From Gammaproteobacteria bacterium (GTDB lineage Bacteria > Pseudomonadota > Gammaproteobacteria > Steroidobacterales > Steroidobacteraceae), in NCBI GenBank assembly GCA_009926865.1, contig RFOD01000019.1, positions 1 to 43,019 of the forward strand: DNA of 43,019 bases, given 5' to 3'. Every line of letters begins with the position of its first letter. Positions within the stretch are counted from its first letter, which is position 1. This document shows positions 8,697 through 17,412 of the stretch, one piece after another. A program made the translations under genes and the position numbers. The notes under the pieces are model-generated. The model was not told the origin of the DNA. It did no database searches and saw only the letters and a list, made by a program, of their open reading frames with translations.

Positions 8697-9911
8697 ATGA
8701 AGCACATCGTTGTCATCGGCGCAGGCCAAGCAGCAGCCCAATGCGCGGAGAGTTTGCGCCGCAAGGGGTTTGACGGAGCCCTGACCTTGGTGGGGCGTGA
8801 GGCACACCTCCCCTATCAACGCCCACCGCTATCGAAGAAGTATCTCGCGGGAGAGCTCGGCCTCGATCGGATGCTGCTGCGACATCAAAGCTTTTTTGAT
8901 GAACAAAACATCCAAGTGCGGCTCGGTCGCGAGGCGATCGCCATCGATCGAGCAGCTCAAGTCGTACAACTCGATGATCAATCCACGCTGCCTTATAGCG
9001 AACTCGTATTAGCGACCGGCGCTGCCGTCCGACGCTTATCGCTACTGGGATCTGAAGGCGCGGGCATTCACTACCTGAGACATCTCGCCGATGCCGATCG
9101 CCTGCGCGCGGCGATTGTGCCGGGTCAACACGCGGTGATTGTAGGAGGCGGTTACATCGGGCTTGAGGTCGCCGCCACGCTGCGTCAGCAGGGTATGGCG
9201 GTCACCGTGCTGGAGATGGCCGACCGCGTCATGAATCGCGCCGTCGCCGAACCCATCTCACGCTACTACGAGGCCGAGCATCGCAGCCACGGCGTCGATA
9301 TCCGGCTCGGCGTGCAACTTCAGCGCTTTGAATGTGACGCCGAGGGACACGTTCGCTTTGCCATCACCGATCAGGGCCCTGTGCCCGCAGATCTCGTGGT
9401 GATTGGAGTGGGCGTGACACCCAACGATGCACTCGCCCGTGAAGCGGGACTCGCTTGCGAGAACGGCATCGTGACCGATGAGTATTGCCGAACCGACGAT
9501 CCAAAGATTTGGGCGATTGGCGATTGCAGCAATCACCCCTCACAGCATTACGGCATGCGCGTACGACTGGAATCCGTCGATAACGCGTTTGAGCAAGCAC
9601 AAACCGTAGCCGCTAATTTGACTGGTACACCACAGGTCCACCACAAAGTGCCGTGGTTTTGGTCAGATCAATACCATCACAAGTTACTGATCGTGGGGCT
9701 CTCACAGGGACACGACCACATGATCCTGCGAGGCGACCCGGCCGCTCACAGCTTCTCCTGCTGCTACCTTAAAGCCGGTGAGCTCATCGCAATTGATACA
9801 GTCAACATGGCCAAAGATCAGATGGCTGCGCGCAAGCTCATTGCCGCCCACGCGCGACCTGACCCTGAAAAATTACGCGATATCACCATTTCACTCAAAG
9901 ATTGCCTTTGA
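8697..9911 (+). CDS. Ferredoxin/rubredoxin reductase-like FAD oxidoreductase
   Basis: Flavoprotein of 404 aa of the putidaredoxin/rubredoxin reductase group, expected to pass electrons from NAD(P)H to a small iron-sulfur or rubredoxin partner. The FAD-binding motif GAGQAAAQ is near residues 8-15, followed by the family segment YQRPPLSKKYL (40-50). The NAD(P)H motif is VIVGGGYIGLEVA, and IWAIGDC is the second FAD contact. A C-terminal reductase domain follows. The ATG at 8697 is chosen because the protein starts cleanly at the FAD motif; a TTG at 8670 would add nine unremarkable residues. No ferredoxin, P450 or oxygenase gene is nearby, so the partner is unknown. It overlaps the end of the convergent MFS gene by 17 bp. 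Confidence 0.9.
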   Translation: MKHIVVIGAGQAAAQCAESLRRKGFDGALTLVGREAHLPYQRPPLSKKYLAGELGLDRMLLRHQSFFDEQNIQVRLGREAIAIDRAAQVVQLDDQSTLPYSELVLATGAAVRRLSLLGSEGAGIHYLRHLADADRLRAAIVPGQHAVIVGGGYIGLEVAATLRQQGMAVTVLEMADRVMNRAVAEPISRYYEAEHRSHGVDIRLGVQLQRFECDAEGHVRFAITDQGPVPADLVVIGVGVTPNDALAREAGLACENGIVTDEYCRTDDPKIWAIGDCSNHPSQHYGMRVRLESVDNAFEQAQTVAANLTGTPQVHHKVPWFWSDQYHHKLLIVGLSQGHDHMILRGDPAAHSFSCCYLKAGELIAIDTVNMAKDQMAARKLIAAHARPDPEKLRDITISLKDCL

Positions 9912-11325
9912 CCGAGGGTGAATCGGCGGTCGGTAACTCAGGGTAGGGTCCTAAGCGCAAGATCATCACTGCCGAGATCAAAAACAGCGCGACGTACACC
10001 CAGAGTACTGGCGTGTGCGACCCGAGCACGTCATACACACGGTTTGTGATAATGACGGCCGTCCCCGAACCGAAGGTCCAGGCGGCGTATTGCCAACCAT
10101 AATTTTCGCCATAGGCGCGGTTACCAAAGTAACGCGTGATCAGCACCGCAATCACATCAAGCTCAGCCCCCGCGGCCACACCGATACAGACCGCTGCGAT
10201 CAAAGCCGACGTGCTACTGCCATCCACCGCGAGCAAGATCACGCCTAAGACCGGAAAGATGAGGATGATCACGGCCACCAAGGGTGCAAAAAAACGATCC
10301 ATCAAAAATCCCGCAAAAGCACGCCCGAGGATGAGCGCGAGCCCCAGCGCACCCTGCACCGCCGCGGCTTCCTCGGCCGAAACCCCGCGTGCACGGAGGA
10401 TGGGGACGAGCGGAATCAACACCCCACCAATACCGAGCGCCAACAATAAAAACGCACCCAGCATCAACCAAAAACGCGGTCGCGCGCGGGACTCGGCAGC
10501 GGTGTAGCCCACCCAGATCGGCGCCGCTGGAGGCGGCGACTTGACCGGTATCGCACGCTCGTCCGTCGTCGCGGCCTTGCCTGCGCTCAAGGGCTCGCCA
10601 TCCAGCCCCAGCCCCACATCCGCGGGAGAATCTTTGAGCTTCCAAAAAACCAACGGCAAGGTAGTCACCAGCGTCAGGATGCCGAGCCCGGCATACGCGC
10701 CGCGCCAACCCACCTCCGTAATGAGAAACTGCGACACCGATGATAAAACCGCGCCGCCGATACCGATCCCCGCGAGGGCTGCGCCAAAGGCTTGTCCGCG
10801 TCGCTGATCAAACCACGCGGCGATCACCCGTGAATAAGCGATCGATGAAGTCCCGGCGCCAATGAGCGGAATGAGCGCGAACACGGCATAGAAATGCAAC
10901 AGGCTCGGTGTTAGCCAGTACAAAGAAATCAGTGCGATCGCGAAAAGCACAATGCCAATCAACGCCCAGCGACGCACGCCCTGACGGTCAAATAATTTAC
11001 CGATGTATAGCGAGGAGATGACGGTCACTACGGTGCCGACCAAGGTCACCACGGCGTACTCGGTTTGACTCCAACCAAACTCAGCGGTGATCGGCCCCTG
11101 AAAAATACCGATCGCAAACAGATTGATCGAAGCGATGCCCGTGGCTAGGCCGATCATGGTGGAGAACACTACCCCGCGCGTCCCTCGCGGTAGTGCCGAG
11201 AGCACCACCGCGGCAATCGCCAGCGCAATCACGGCGCCGCGAAAAAGCGGCGGCACCCATGCTGTAGCCAGCAGTAACACCGCTGCGACCGCAAGTACCG
11301 GCTTATCAAAACGTACATGGGTCAT
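9895..11325 (-). CDS. MFS transporter (OFA-like)
   Basis: Inner-membrane secondary transporter of 476 aa with about twelve hydrophobic segments in two bundles and a central cytoplasmic loop with charged and Pro-rich residues (about 215-260). The intracellular loop after helix 2 contains GKLFDRQGVRRW, the MFS signature region. General layout resembles oxalate/formate antiporter-like (monocarboxylate) carriers. The ATG at 11325 is preferred over a GTG at 11346 because AAGGGGGG lies about 8 bp before it. Substrate unknown. It is divergent from the asparaginase gene, so amino-acid or dicarboxylate transport is possible, but this is only a context guess. Confidence 0.88.
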   Translation of the reverse strand: MTHVRFDKPVLAVAAVLLLATAWVPPLFRGAVIALAIAAVVLSALPRGTRGVVFSTMIGLATGIASINLFAIGIFQGPITAEFGWSQTEYAVVTLVGTVVTVISSLYIGKLFDRQGVRRWALIGIVLFAIALISLYWLTPSLLHFYAVFALIPLIGAGTSSIAYSRVIAAWFDQRRGQAFGAALAGIGIGGAVLSSVSQFLITEVGWRGAYAGLGILTLVTTLPLVFWKLKDSPADVGLGLDGEPLSAGKAATTDERAIPVKSPPPAAPIWVGYTAAESRARPRFWLMLGAFLLLALGIGGVLIPLVPILRARGVSAEEAAAVQGALGLALILGRAFAGFLMDRFFAPLVAVIILIFPVLGVILLAVDGSSTSALIAAVCIGVAAGAELDVIAVLITRYFGNRAYGENYGWQYAAWTFGSGTAVIITNRVYDVLGSHTPVLWVYVALFLISAVMILRLGPYPELPTADSPSVKGNL

Positions 11326-11382
11326 CAGCTTGCCCCCCCTTGGCACAGCGAATCGATTTCGCGCTGACTATCGCACACTGAA

Positions 11383-11388
11383 TATAAT
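11383..11388 (+). promoter_or_regulatory. TATAAT -10 element for the asparaginase gene
   Basis: Exact TATAAT hexamer with a predicted start near 11395, about 42 bp before the ATG. The -35 region (for example TTCGCG, 19 bp upstream) is poor. Confidence 0.4.
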
Positions 11389-11436
11389 GCCCACCCGATC
11401 ATAGCGAGCCGGCAAGCTCATGCAAGGAGTGTTGGT

Positions 11437-12438
11437 ATGTCATCTCATTTACGCACCTTCCTTTGGCTGCTGGTCACTAGTGTCACCCTCGCGACGGCAC
11501 ACGCGGCCGATCAGGAGCCCAAAATGATTTCGATTGCGATCCATGGCGGAGCCGGCGTGATTGCACGCTCACAGCTCGGTGAAGATGGGGGCCTTGCCTA
11601 TCGCGAAGCGCTCGGCGCCGCGCTCGATGCCGGTTACGCGGTACTCGAAGCGGGCGGTAGCAGTCTCGATGCGGTCAGCACCGCCGTACGCGCGCTCGAA
11701 GATAATCCGCTTTTCAACGCCGGCAAAGGCGCGGTGCTCACGCATGACGGGAGCGCCGAACTCGATGCGTCCATCATGGATGGCGCGACGCTAGCGGCCG
11801 GTGCCGTGACAGGGGTTCGCCATGTGCGTCATCCCATCGATCTTGCGCGCCGTGTGATGGAAGACTCGCCTCACGTCATGCTCTCGGGCGCCGGCGCCGA
11901 AGAATTTGCGCTGCAACGTGGTTTTACGCTAGTCCCCAACGAATACTTCATCACGCCTACTCGTAAGCGCCAACTCGAGCGCGTCTTGCAAGGTCGGCGC
12001 ACCCCACGCAATGAACTCGATGGACTCGGTACGGTCGGCGCAGTCGCCCGCGATGCCACAGGCAATTTGGCGGCCGCAACCTCAACAGGTGGCATGACCA
12101 ACAAGCGATGGGGCCGTATCGGCGATTCGCCCATCATCGGCGCGGGCACCTACGCCAATAACGCAAGCTGCGCCGTCTCAGCGACCGGCCATGGCGAGTA
12201 CTTCATCCGCTCGGTTGTGGCCTATGATATTTGCGCACTCGTGGAATATCGCGGGATATCTTTGGCCGAGGCCGCGCGCGAAGTCGTACAGAACAAGTTG
12301 CGTGAGCGAGGCGGCGAAGGCGGCATCATCGCCGTCGACGCAAAGGGAAATATCGTACTGGAGTTCAATAGCCCGGGCATGTTCCGAGGCCTACGCACAA
12401 GTACTGGCGAACGACTGATTGCGATCTACGCTGACTGA
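11437..12438 (+). CDS. Secreted plant-type asparaginase / isoaspartyl peptidase
   Basis: Ntn-hydrolase of 333 aa that would cleave L-asparagine and isoaspartyl dipeptides after self-processing. An N-terminal signal peptide (about residues 1-23, ending AHA) points to the periplasm. The mature protein opens with the family motif IAIHGGAG (33-40). The autocleavage site is Gly198-Thr199 in DGLGTVGAVA, making Thr199 the nucleophile. Substrate-contact segments include STGGMTNK and GRIGDSPIIGAGTYA. AAGGAG lies 7 bp before the ATG. Length and motif order are normal for the family. It has its own promoter and stands alone between an MFS gene and gshA. Confidence 0.95.
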   Translation: MSSHLRTFLWLLVTSVTLATAHAADQEPKMISIAIHGGAGVIARSQLGEDGGLAYREALGAALDAGYAVLEAGGSSLDAVSTAVRALEDNPLFNAGKGAVLTHDGSAELDASIMDGATLAAGAVTGVRHVRHPIDLARRVMEDSPHVMLSGAGAEEFALQRGFTLVPNEYFITPTRKRQLERVLQGRRTPRNELDGLGTVGAVARDATGNLAAATSTGGMTNKRWGRIGDSPIIGAGTYANNASCAVSATGHGEYFIRSVVAYDICALVEYRGISLAEAAREVVQNKLRERGGEGGIIAVDAKGNIVLEFNSPGMFRGLRTSTGERLIAIYAD

Positions 12439-12470
12439 TAGATTTTACGTTTGCGCGCTAAGCGATCGAT

Positions 12471-14051
12471 TTAAGCAAAATAATCGGCAAGAAACTCAGC
12501 AAAAGGTTTTTGAGGAGCCGCGGCGACCGCTTCGGCTTGCTGCAAAGACTGCTCGGCTGACTCAGCAAACGTAGCCAAACGATTTTGATCTGGCTGATAA
12601 ACCTGTGCGAGTGTCTGTTTGTGCTGCTGCGACATCGCAAGGGCGTGATGAAAAAAGCTCTCAGCTGAGCTTTCGACTTCATGGACGAGTCGCGCTGATG
12701 GGGTGAGCGAGACATCGTCGATTTTCGCGCGCTGTAAATCAAGCGCGCGGGAGTAAGGTCGGCTGACGTCCGTACTATCAAGCAACTCACAGACGCCCTG
12801 CATCTGATCGAGTATTTCTTTGGCCCAGACTGTCATGGGGAGCGTTCGACCCTGATCGTTAAGCATCAGATCGGGGTCGCGCCCAGCACTCGCAACGGCA
12901 ACGTGATTACCATCGAGCAAGACCTGATCGTCCGCGCTCATCAAGGGGCTGTCGCGCATCACACAAAACGCCAAAAATGCCTCGACAAAGCGCAGTTCAT
13001 CCTCGGCGACACCCAGCGGATCGAACGCGCTGATATCAAGCGAGCGAACCTCTACATACTGCACACCTGCTCGTAACAAGGCCTTCGTAGGCCGCTCACC
13101 TGAGAGCGCCACGCGCTTAGGACGAATGAACGCGTAGTACTCGTTTTCGATCTGCAAAAGATTGGCGTTGAGCTGGCGATATATCCCATCGACCTGCACA
13201 CCGAGTTTTTCATAGTCAGCGTTTGGCGTCATGATCGCGCGCGTTAAATCGCGCACATACTCTTCGATGCTGTTGAGCGAGACCGCGAGCTCCGCTTGGC
13301 TGCGATTGCGATACCCAAGATCACTCATGCGCAGTGAGGTTGCGTACGGACGCCAAGCAGTTCCTGCAATGAAATCCGGCAAGGCTTCGCCACGGGCGCG
13401 GAGAAATGACTTACACACCATCGGCGAGACGCCAAATAAATAGAGTGTGAGCCAACCGTAGCGTCGATAATTTCGCAGGAGATCAAAATAACTGCGCGAG
13501 ATGAAATCCGAACCAGTCTCGCGTGACTCGCGGACCGCCGCCCAGGGCTCCCAGAACACATCGGGAAACGAGTAATTGAAATGCACACCCGCAATCGCCT
13601 GCATGACGCGGCCATAGCGCAACCCCAGCCCTTCGCGATAAATACGCTTCATCTGCCCTACGTTGGAGGGCCCATACTGCGCAATCGGTATGCTCTCATC
13701 ACTCTCAATGCGGCAAGGCATGCTCGTCGCCCAGAGCAACTCATCACCCAAGTGCTGATACACGAAGTGATGCAAGTCCGAGAGATAGGCAAAGAGACTC
13801 GTATTGTCGGCGAACGTGGGCGTCACCAACTCAATCAAGGCTTCTGAGTAATCGGTGGTGATGTTCTCGCTCGTCAGCGCCGAGCCTAGTCCACGGGGAT
13901 GTGCGGTTTGCGCGATATATCCCTCAGGCGTCACACGCAGAGATTCTTTTTCGACGCCACGACGACCACCAGACAACGCCCGCTCTGCGCGCGCATTGAT
14001 CAGGGCAGCCAATCGGCGCTCAAAGGCGCGGTCAATACGAGTGGTGGGCAC
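12471..14051 (-). CDS. gshA: Glutamate-cysteine ligase
   Basis: First enzyme of glutathione synthesis (526 aa), joining glutamate and cysteine with ATP in the cytoplasm. It belongs to the E. coli-type class: the N-terminal GVEKESLRV, then LGSALTSENITTDYSEALIE, MPCRIESDESIPIAQYG and the HFNYSFPD motif are all present, as is YVEVRSLDISAFDPLGV for nucleotide and substrate binding. The GTG at 14051 is chosen because AAGGA lies 6 bp upstream; a TTG at 14057 abuts that site. It follows the DUF962 gene by about 70 bp on the same strand. gshB is not in the window. Confidence 0.96.
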   Translation of the reverse strand: MPTTRIDRAFERRLAALINARAERALSGGRRGVEKESLRVTPEGYIAQTAHPRGLGSALTSENITTDYSEALIELVTPTFADNTSLFAYLSDLHHFVYQHLGDELLWATSMPCRIESDESIPIAQYGPSNVGQMKRIYREGLGLRYGRVMQAIAGVHFNYSFPDVFWEPWAAVRESRETGSDFISRSYFDLLRNYRRYGWLTLYLFGVSPMVCKSFLRARGEALPDFIAGTAWRPYATSLRMSDLGYRNRSQAELAVSLNSIEEYVRDLTRAIMTPNADYEKLGVQVDGIYRQLNANLLQIENEYYAFIRPKRVALSGERPTKALLRAGVQYVEVRSLDISAFDPLGVAEDELRFVEAFLAFCVMRDSPLMSADDQVLLDGNHVAVASAGRDPDLMLNDQGRTLPMTVWAKEILDQMQGVCELLDSTDVSRPYSRALDLQRAKIDDVSLTPSARLVHEVESSAESFFHHALAMSQQHKQTLAQVYQPDQNRLATFAESAEQSLQQAEAVAAAPQKPFAEFLADYFA

Positions 14052-14124
14052 GCACAATCCTTAGCAGCGGGTCACCGACCCACAAAAAAATAGCTCTTAT
14101 TCATTGGGCGATGCCGCGGGGGTC

Positions 14125-14424
14125 TCACCAGCGAATCCGCCCGCGAAGGACCTCAAAGGCCATGGTGAAATCACCGCGCAAACTGTAGAGCGGGTACCGA
14201 AACGTCGCGGGTCTATTTTTTTCAAATACGAAATGACCGACCCACGCAAAACCGTAACCCGTCAGTAGCGCTGTCAACACTAAGATCGGTTCGCGGAGCG
14301 CGATTGCCGAAGCCAACTGCAGCAGCGCGCCCAAGGTGCCGATGACATGCAAACGTCGCGAGGTCCGATTGGCATGCTCCGCCAGATAGTAGGGATAAAA
14401 TTCCTGAAACGAGTTGAAAGCCAT
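14125..14424 (-). CDS. DUF962 / Mpo1-like membrane protein
   Basis: Protein of 99 aa of the DUF962 family. Yeast Mpo1, a distant relative, is an iron-dependent dioxygenase of 2-hydroxy fatty acids. The conserved histidines are visible: His17 in AEHANR, His26 in RRLHVIGT and His64 in WVGHFVFEKNRPAT. Two hydrophobic stretches (about 27-43 and 46-62) lie between them. The C-terminal YPLYSLRGDF is a family hallmark. It precedes gshA on the same strand and may be cotranscribed. No obvious ribosome site is visible before the ATG. Function in bacteria is not established. Confidence 0.88.
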   Translation of the reverse strand: MAFNSFQEFYPYYLAEHANRTSRRLHVIGTLGALLQLASAIALREPILVLTALLTGYGFAWVGHFVFEKNRPATFRYPLYSLRGDFTMAFEVLRGRIRW

Positions 14425-14566
14425 CGCAAACGCGCCGTGTACTTAAGCAGAATGAGGAGTCATCTTGCGCCCAAGGCCCACCTAGCTGCAATCGGATCTT
14501 TGCCCAAAGACCAGTCCGCAGCCTAGACTTGGGTCTATCTGACAGCTAACTGGGGAGCGAAACGTC

Positions 14567-16069
14567 GTGCTATCCATCTCTGATCCCAATACGCGGGCTA
14601 CGCGCCTGCGAACGCGCCACGCCGCTGGGCTGATCGCGACCCTATCGTTGACGCTAGGCGCCTGTGCAAGCTCGAGCGGCCTGCAAACGACCCTGGCCAC
14701 GGCCGCCAGCGCCAATACGCCCGCGGTCGGCGTTTACCCCTCAACGTACACGGCTCCCGCCGCACCGCCCACCCTGATCCGTGGGGCGACGGTGCTCATC
14801 GGTAATGGTGAGCGCTTGGACAATGCCGACGTGCTATTACAGGACGGCGTCATCCAAGCGGTGGGCTCAGCGCTTGCCGCTCCCGCAGACGCTGAAATCA
14901 TTGAAGCCAACGGCAAATGGATCACGCCGGGCCTGATCGATGTGCACTCGCACTTGGGTGTTTATCCCAGCCCAGGCGTCGAAGCGCACTCGGATGGTAA
15001 TGAAGCGACGGCGCCCTCCACCGCCAATGTTTGGGCTGAACACTCCATCTGGCCCCAAGACCCGGGCTTTGAAAAAGCCTTACACGGCGGCATCACGACG
15101 CTGCATGTCTTACCCGGCTCCGCCAATCTCTTTGGTGGGCGTTCGGTGACTGTCAAAAATATCCACTCCGTCACTTATCAAGGCATGAAGTTTCCGGGCG
15201 CGCCGCACGGCCTCAAAATGGCTTGCGGTGAAAACCCCAAGCGCGTCTACGGCAATCGACGCACAGCGCCCTCCACTCGAATGGGCAATGTCGCCGGCTG
15301 GCGTGCCCAATGGATTGAGGCGCAAGAGTACGCCCGCGATCAGCGCGTGTATGCCGATCGATTAGCAAACGGCGGCGCGAACAATCCCATGCTGAGACCG
15401 CCCAAGCGTGACTTGCGTCTTGAGACCTTGGCCGCCGTGCTAGATGGAGAAATCCTTGTCCAGCATCACTGCTATCGCGCCGATGAGATGGCGATCGTGC
15501 TCGATATGGCGCGGGAGTTTGACTACCAAGTCACCGCATTTCATCATGCAACCGAGGCCTACAAAATTTCCAATCTTTTAGCCGAACGCAATGTCTGCGC
15601 TGCGATGTGGGCGGATTGGTGGGGGTTCAAAATGGAATCCTACGATGCCATCCCCGAGAACATGATCATTGTCGATGCCGCGAAAAACAGCTGCGCGGTC
15701 GTACACTCCGACTCCGAAGAAGGCATTCAAAGATTAAACCAAGAAGCCGCTAAAGGCATGGCGTTCGCCAAGCGTATGGGTATCGAGATCACCCCCGAGC
15801 ACGCCATTCGCTGGCTCACATCCAATGCTGCACGGGTCATTGGTCTTGCCGATAAAATCGGCACACTCGAACCGGGTAAGATGGCCGATGTCGTCATCTG
15901 GAATCAAAATCCCTTCAGCGTCTATGCTCTGACGGAAAAGATTTTCATTGATGGCGCACTACGATTTGATCGCAGTAATCCCCCTGCGCTGCCTGAGTCC
16001 GACTTTTTGCTCGGCCAGCCCGCTGCCACGCGCGCCGTCGCGCGCTTCACTTCGGAGGGCGCACAATGA
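14567..16069 (+). CDS. Lipoprotein amidohydrolase (metal-dependent)
   Basis: Amidohydrolase-superfamily enzyme (500 aa) with an imidazolonepropionase-like layout, exported and lipid-anchored. The signal sequence ends in lipobox LGAC with Cys33 as the anchor. Metal ligands can be traced: His127 and His129 in DVHSH, a histidine in VQHHC (about 300), another in AFHHATE (about 326) and Asp382 in VHSDSEEG. The C-terminal GTLEPGKMADVVIW segment closes the composite beta domain. The GTG start has GGGGAG about 10 bp upstream. A possible promoter is TTGCCC (14500-14505) with TAGACT (14524-14529). It overlaps the next amidohydrolase gene by 4 bp, so the two are probably partners. Substrate unknown; peptides or hydantoin-like amides are possible. 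Confidence 0.9.
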   Translation: MLSISDPNTRATRLRTRHAAGLIATLSLTLGACASSSGLQTTLATAASANTPAVGVYPSTYTAPAAPPTLIRGATVLIGNGERLDNADVLLQDGVIQAVGSALAAPADAEIIEANGKWITPGLIDVHSHLGVYPSPGVEAHSDGNEATAPSTANVWAEHSIWPQDPGFEKALHGGITTLHVLPGSANLFGGRSVTVKNIHSVTYQGMKFPGAPHGLKMACGENPKRVYGNRRTAPSTRMGNVAGWRAQWIEAQEYARDQRVYADRLANGGANNPMLRPPKRDLRLETLAAVLDGEILVQHHCYRADEMAIVLDMAREFDYQVTAFHHATEAYKISNLLAERNVCAAMWADWWGFKMESYDAIPENMIIVDAAKNSCAVVHSDSEEGIQRLNQEAAKGMAFAKRMGIEITPEHAIRWLTSNAARVIGLADKIGTLEPGKMADVVIWNQNPFSVYALTEKIFIDGALRFDRSNPPALPESDFLLGQPAATRAVARFTSEGAQ

Positions 16070-17406
16070 TCCGTACTCAAATATTCACTCAGCATCAAGC
16101 ACATAACCACGAGCGCAACCGCGGACACAAGCGCTGGACTTCCGTGCGCAGCGGCTTCAGGGCGCTTGCGATTGCAAGCGCTATCAGTGCCGCGTCGCTC
16201 GCGGAGGCGAGCGACACGCTACTGATCCAAAACGCGACGCTGTATACCGCGGCGCCCGAGGAAACCGCAGCCCAGACCAACATGGATATCCGTGTCGAAG
16301 GCGGCGTGATCACACAAGTCGGCGAGGACTTACCGACGGAAGGCGTTGCGCAGGTGATTGACGCGGCCGGACGCGCCGTGACACCTGGTGTCTTTGGCGG
16401 CATTGGCCGCATCGGGCTTGAGGAAATTGGTCTTGAGAAAACGACCGGCGATTACGCCCAACGACTCGAGCAAATGCGACCTGAGTTCGACGTCACGCTC
16501 GCCTTTAATCCTGAAGCCATGTCTCTTGGCGTACATCTCAAAAATGGCCTGACCTTCAGTGTGCTCGCGCCCGCGTCCGCTCGCGGCGGCAGTTTAGTTG
16601 CGGGCTTGGGTGCGGCGACCGCGCTCGATGGACGCCTGCCCACAGGGCCACGCGTCATGTTTGTGGATCTCGGTGGCGATGCCAATGATTTATCGGGTGG
16701 CAGCCGAGCCGCCCAATTCATGTTGTTGCGCCAAGCTTTTGTGGAAGCGAAAGCCCCCAATCTGGTCATGGTGCATGACGAGCGACTCTTAAGCCCATCG
16801 GGCCGACAAGTCCTCGTCGATTTCATCAAAAATCAGGGTGTGTTCGTCTTTGATGTGGATCGTGCGATCGATATTCAACGAACCATCGATTTTGCCCGTA
16901 GCGAGGGCGTCCGCGCGGTCATTCGCGGTGGCGCAGAAGCCTGGCGCGTAGCGGCGCAGCTCGCGAGCGCTGAGATCCCCGTCATCTTGGATCCGCTTGA
17001 GAACTTGCCATACAGCTTCGATAGCCTCGGGGCCACGCTTGAGAACGCGGCACGACTCCATCAAGCCGGTGTGCAAATCGCGATCTCGCTGCGTAGCCCA
17101 CAGGTGCAAGATGCCGGTAAGACTCGCCAAGCAGCGGGCAATGCCGTCGCGCATGGTCTGCCTTGGAATGTGGGTCTCGCCGCCATTACCCGCACCCCTG
17201 CTGAAATCTTTGGGGTCGCGGATCAGTTTGGGCGCATCAGCGTAGGACGCAAAGCTGATCTGGTGATGTGGAGTGGCGATCCGCTTGATGTCAGCAGCCT
17301 TCCGGATCTCGTGTTGAGTAATGGGCGCGAGCAACCGCTCGAATCACGACATAGCGCGCTTCGAGATCGTCACTACGAACGCGTACGTCAGGGACTCGCG
17401 CGTTAA
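16066..17406 (+). CDS. Amidohydrolase-like protein lacking the HxH metal motif
   Basis: Exported protein of 446 aa with the amidohydrolase fold: the N-terminal beta strands (DTLLIQNATLY), a TIM-barrel region, and the closing RISVGRKADLVMWSGDPL. A hydrophobic segment at about residues 31-47 acts as the signal. Where active relatives have DVHSH after the Pro-Gly, this one has PGVFGGIGRIG (107-117), so both histidines are replaced, and the later metal-binding Asp region reads ISLRSPQ. It therefore probably does not bind metals in the usual way. Its ATG overlaps the stop of the preceding lipoprotein enzyme (ATGA), which suggests coupled translation and a non-catalytic or regulatory partner. A genuinely different catalytic mechanism cannot be excluded. 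Confidence 0.88.
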   Translation: MIRTQIFTQHQAHNHERNRGHKRWTSVRSGFRALAIASAISAASLAEASDTLLIQNATLYTAAPEETAAQTNMDIRVEGGVITQVGEDLPTEGVAQVIDAAGRAVTPGVFGGIGRIGLEEIGLEKTTGDYAQRLEQMRPEFDVTLAFNPEAMSLGVHLKNGLTFSVLAPASARGGSLVAGLGAATALDGRLPTGPRVMFVDLGGDANDLSGGSRAAQFMLLRQAFVEAKAPNLVMVHDERLLSPSGRQVLVDFIKNQGVFVFDVDRAIDIQRTIDFARSEGVRAVIRGGAEAWRVAAQLASAEIPVILDPLENLPYSFDSLGATLENAARLHQAGVQIAISLRSPQVQDAGKTRQAAGNAVAHGLPWNVGLAAITRTPAEIFGVADQFGRISVGRKADLVMWSGDPLDVSSLPDLVLSNGREQPLESRHSALRDRHYERVRQGLAR

Positions 17407-17412
17407 TCCGCC

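Noticed and set aside
14065-14085. GGGTC/GACCC hairpin next to an A-run, considered as a terminator
   Set aside because: The run lies on the wrong side for either strand and the hairpin sits at the gshA ribosome site region.
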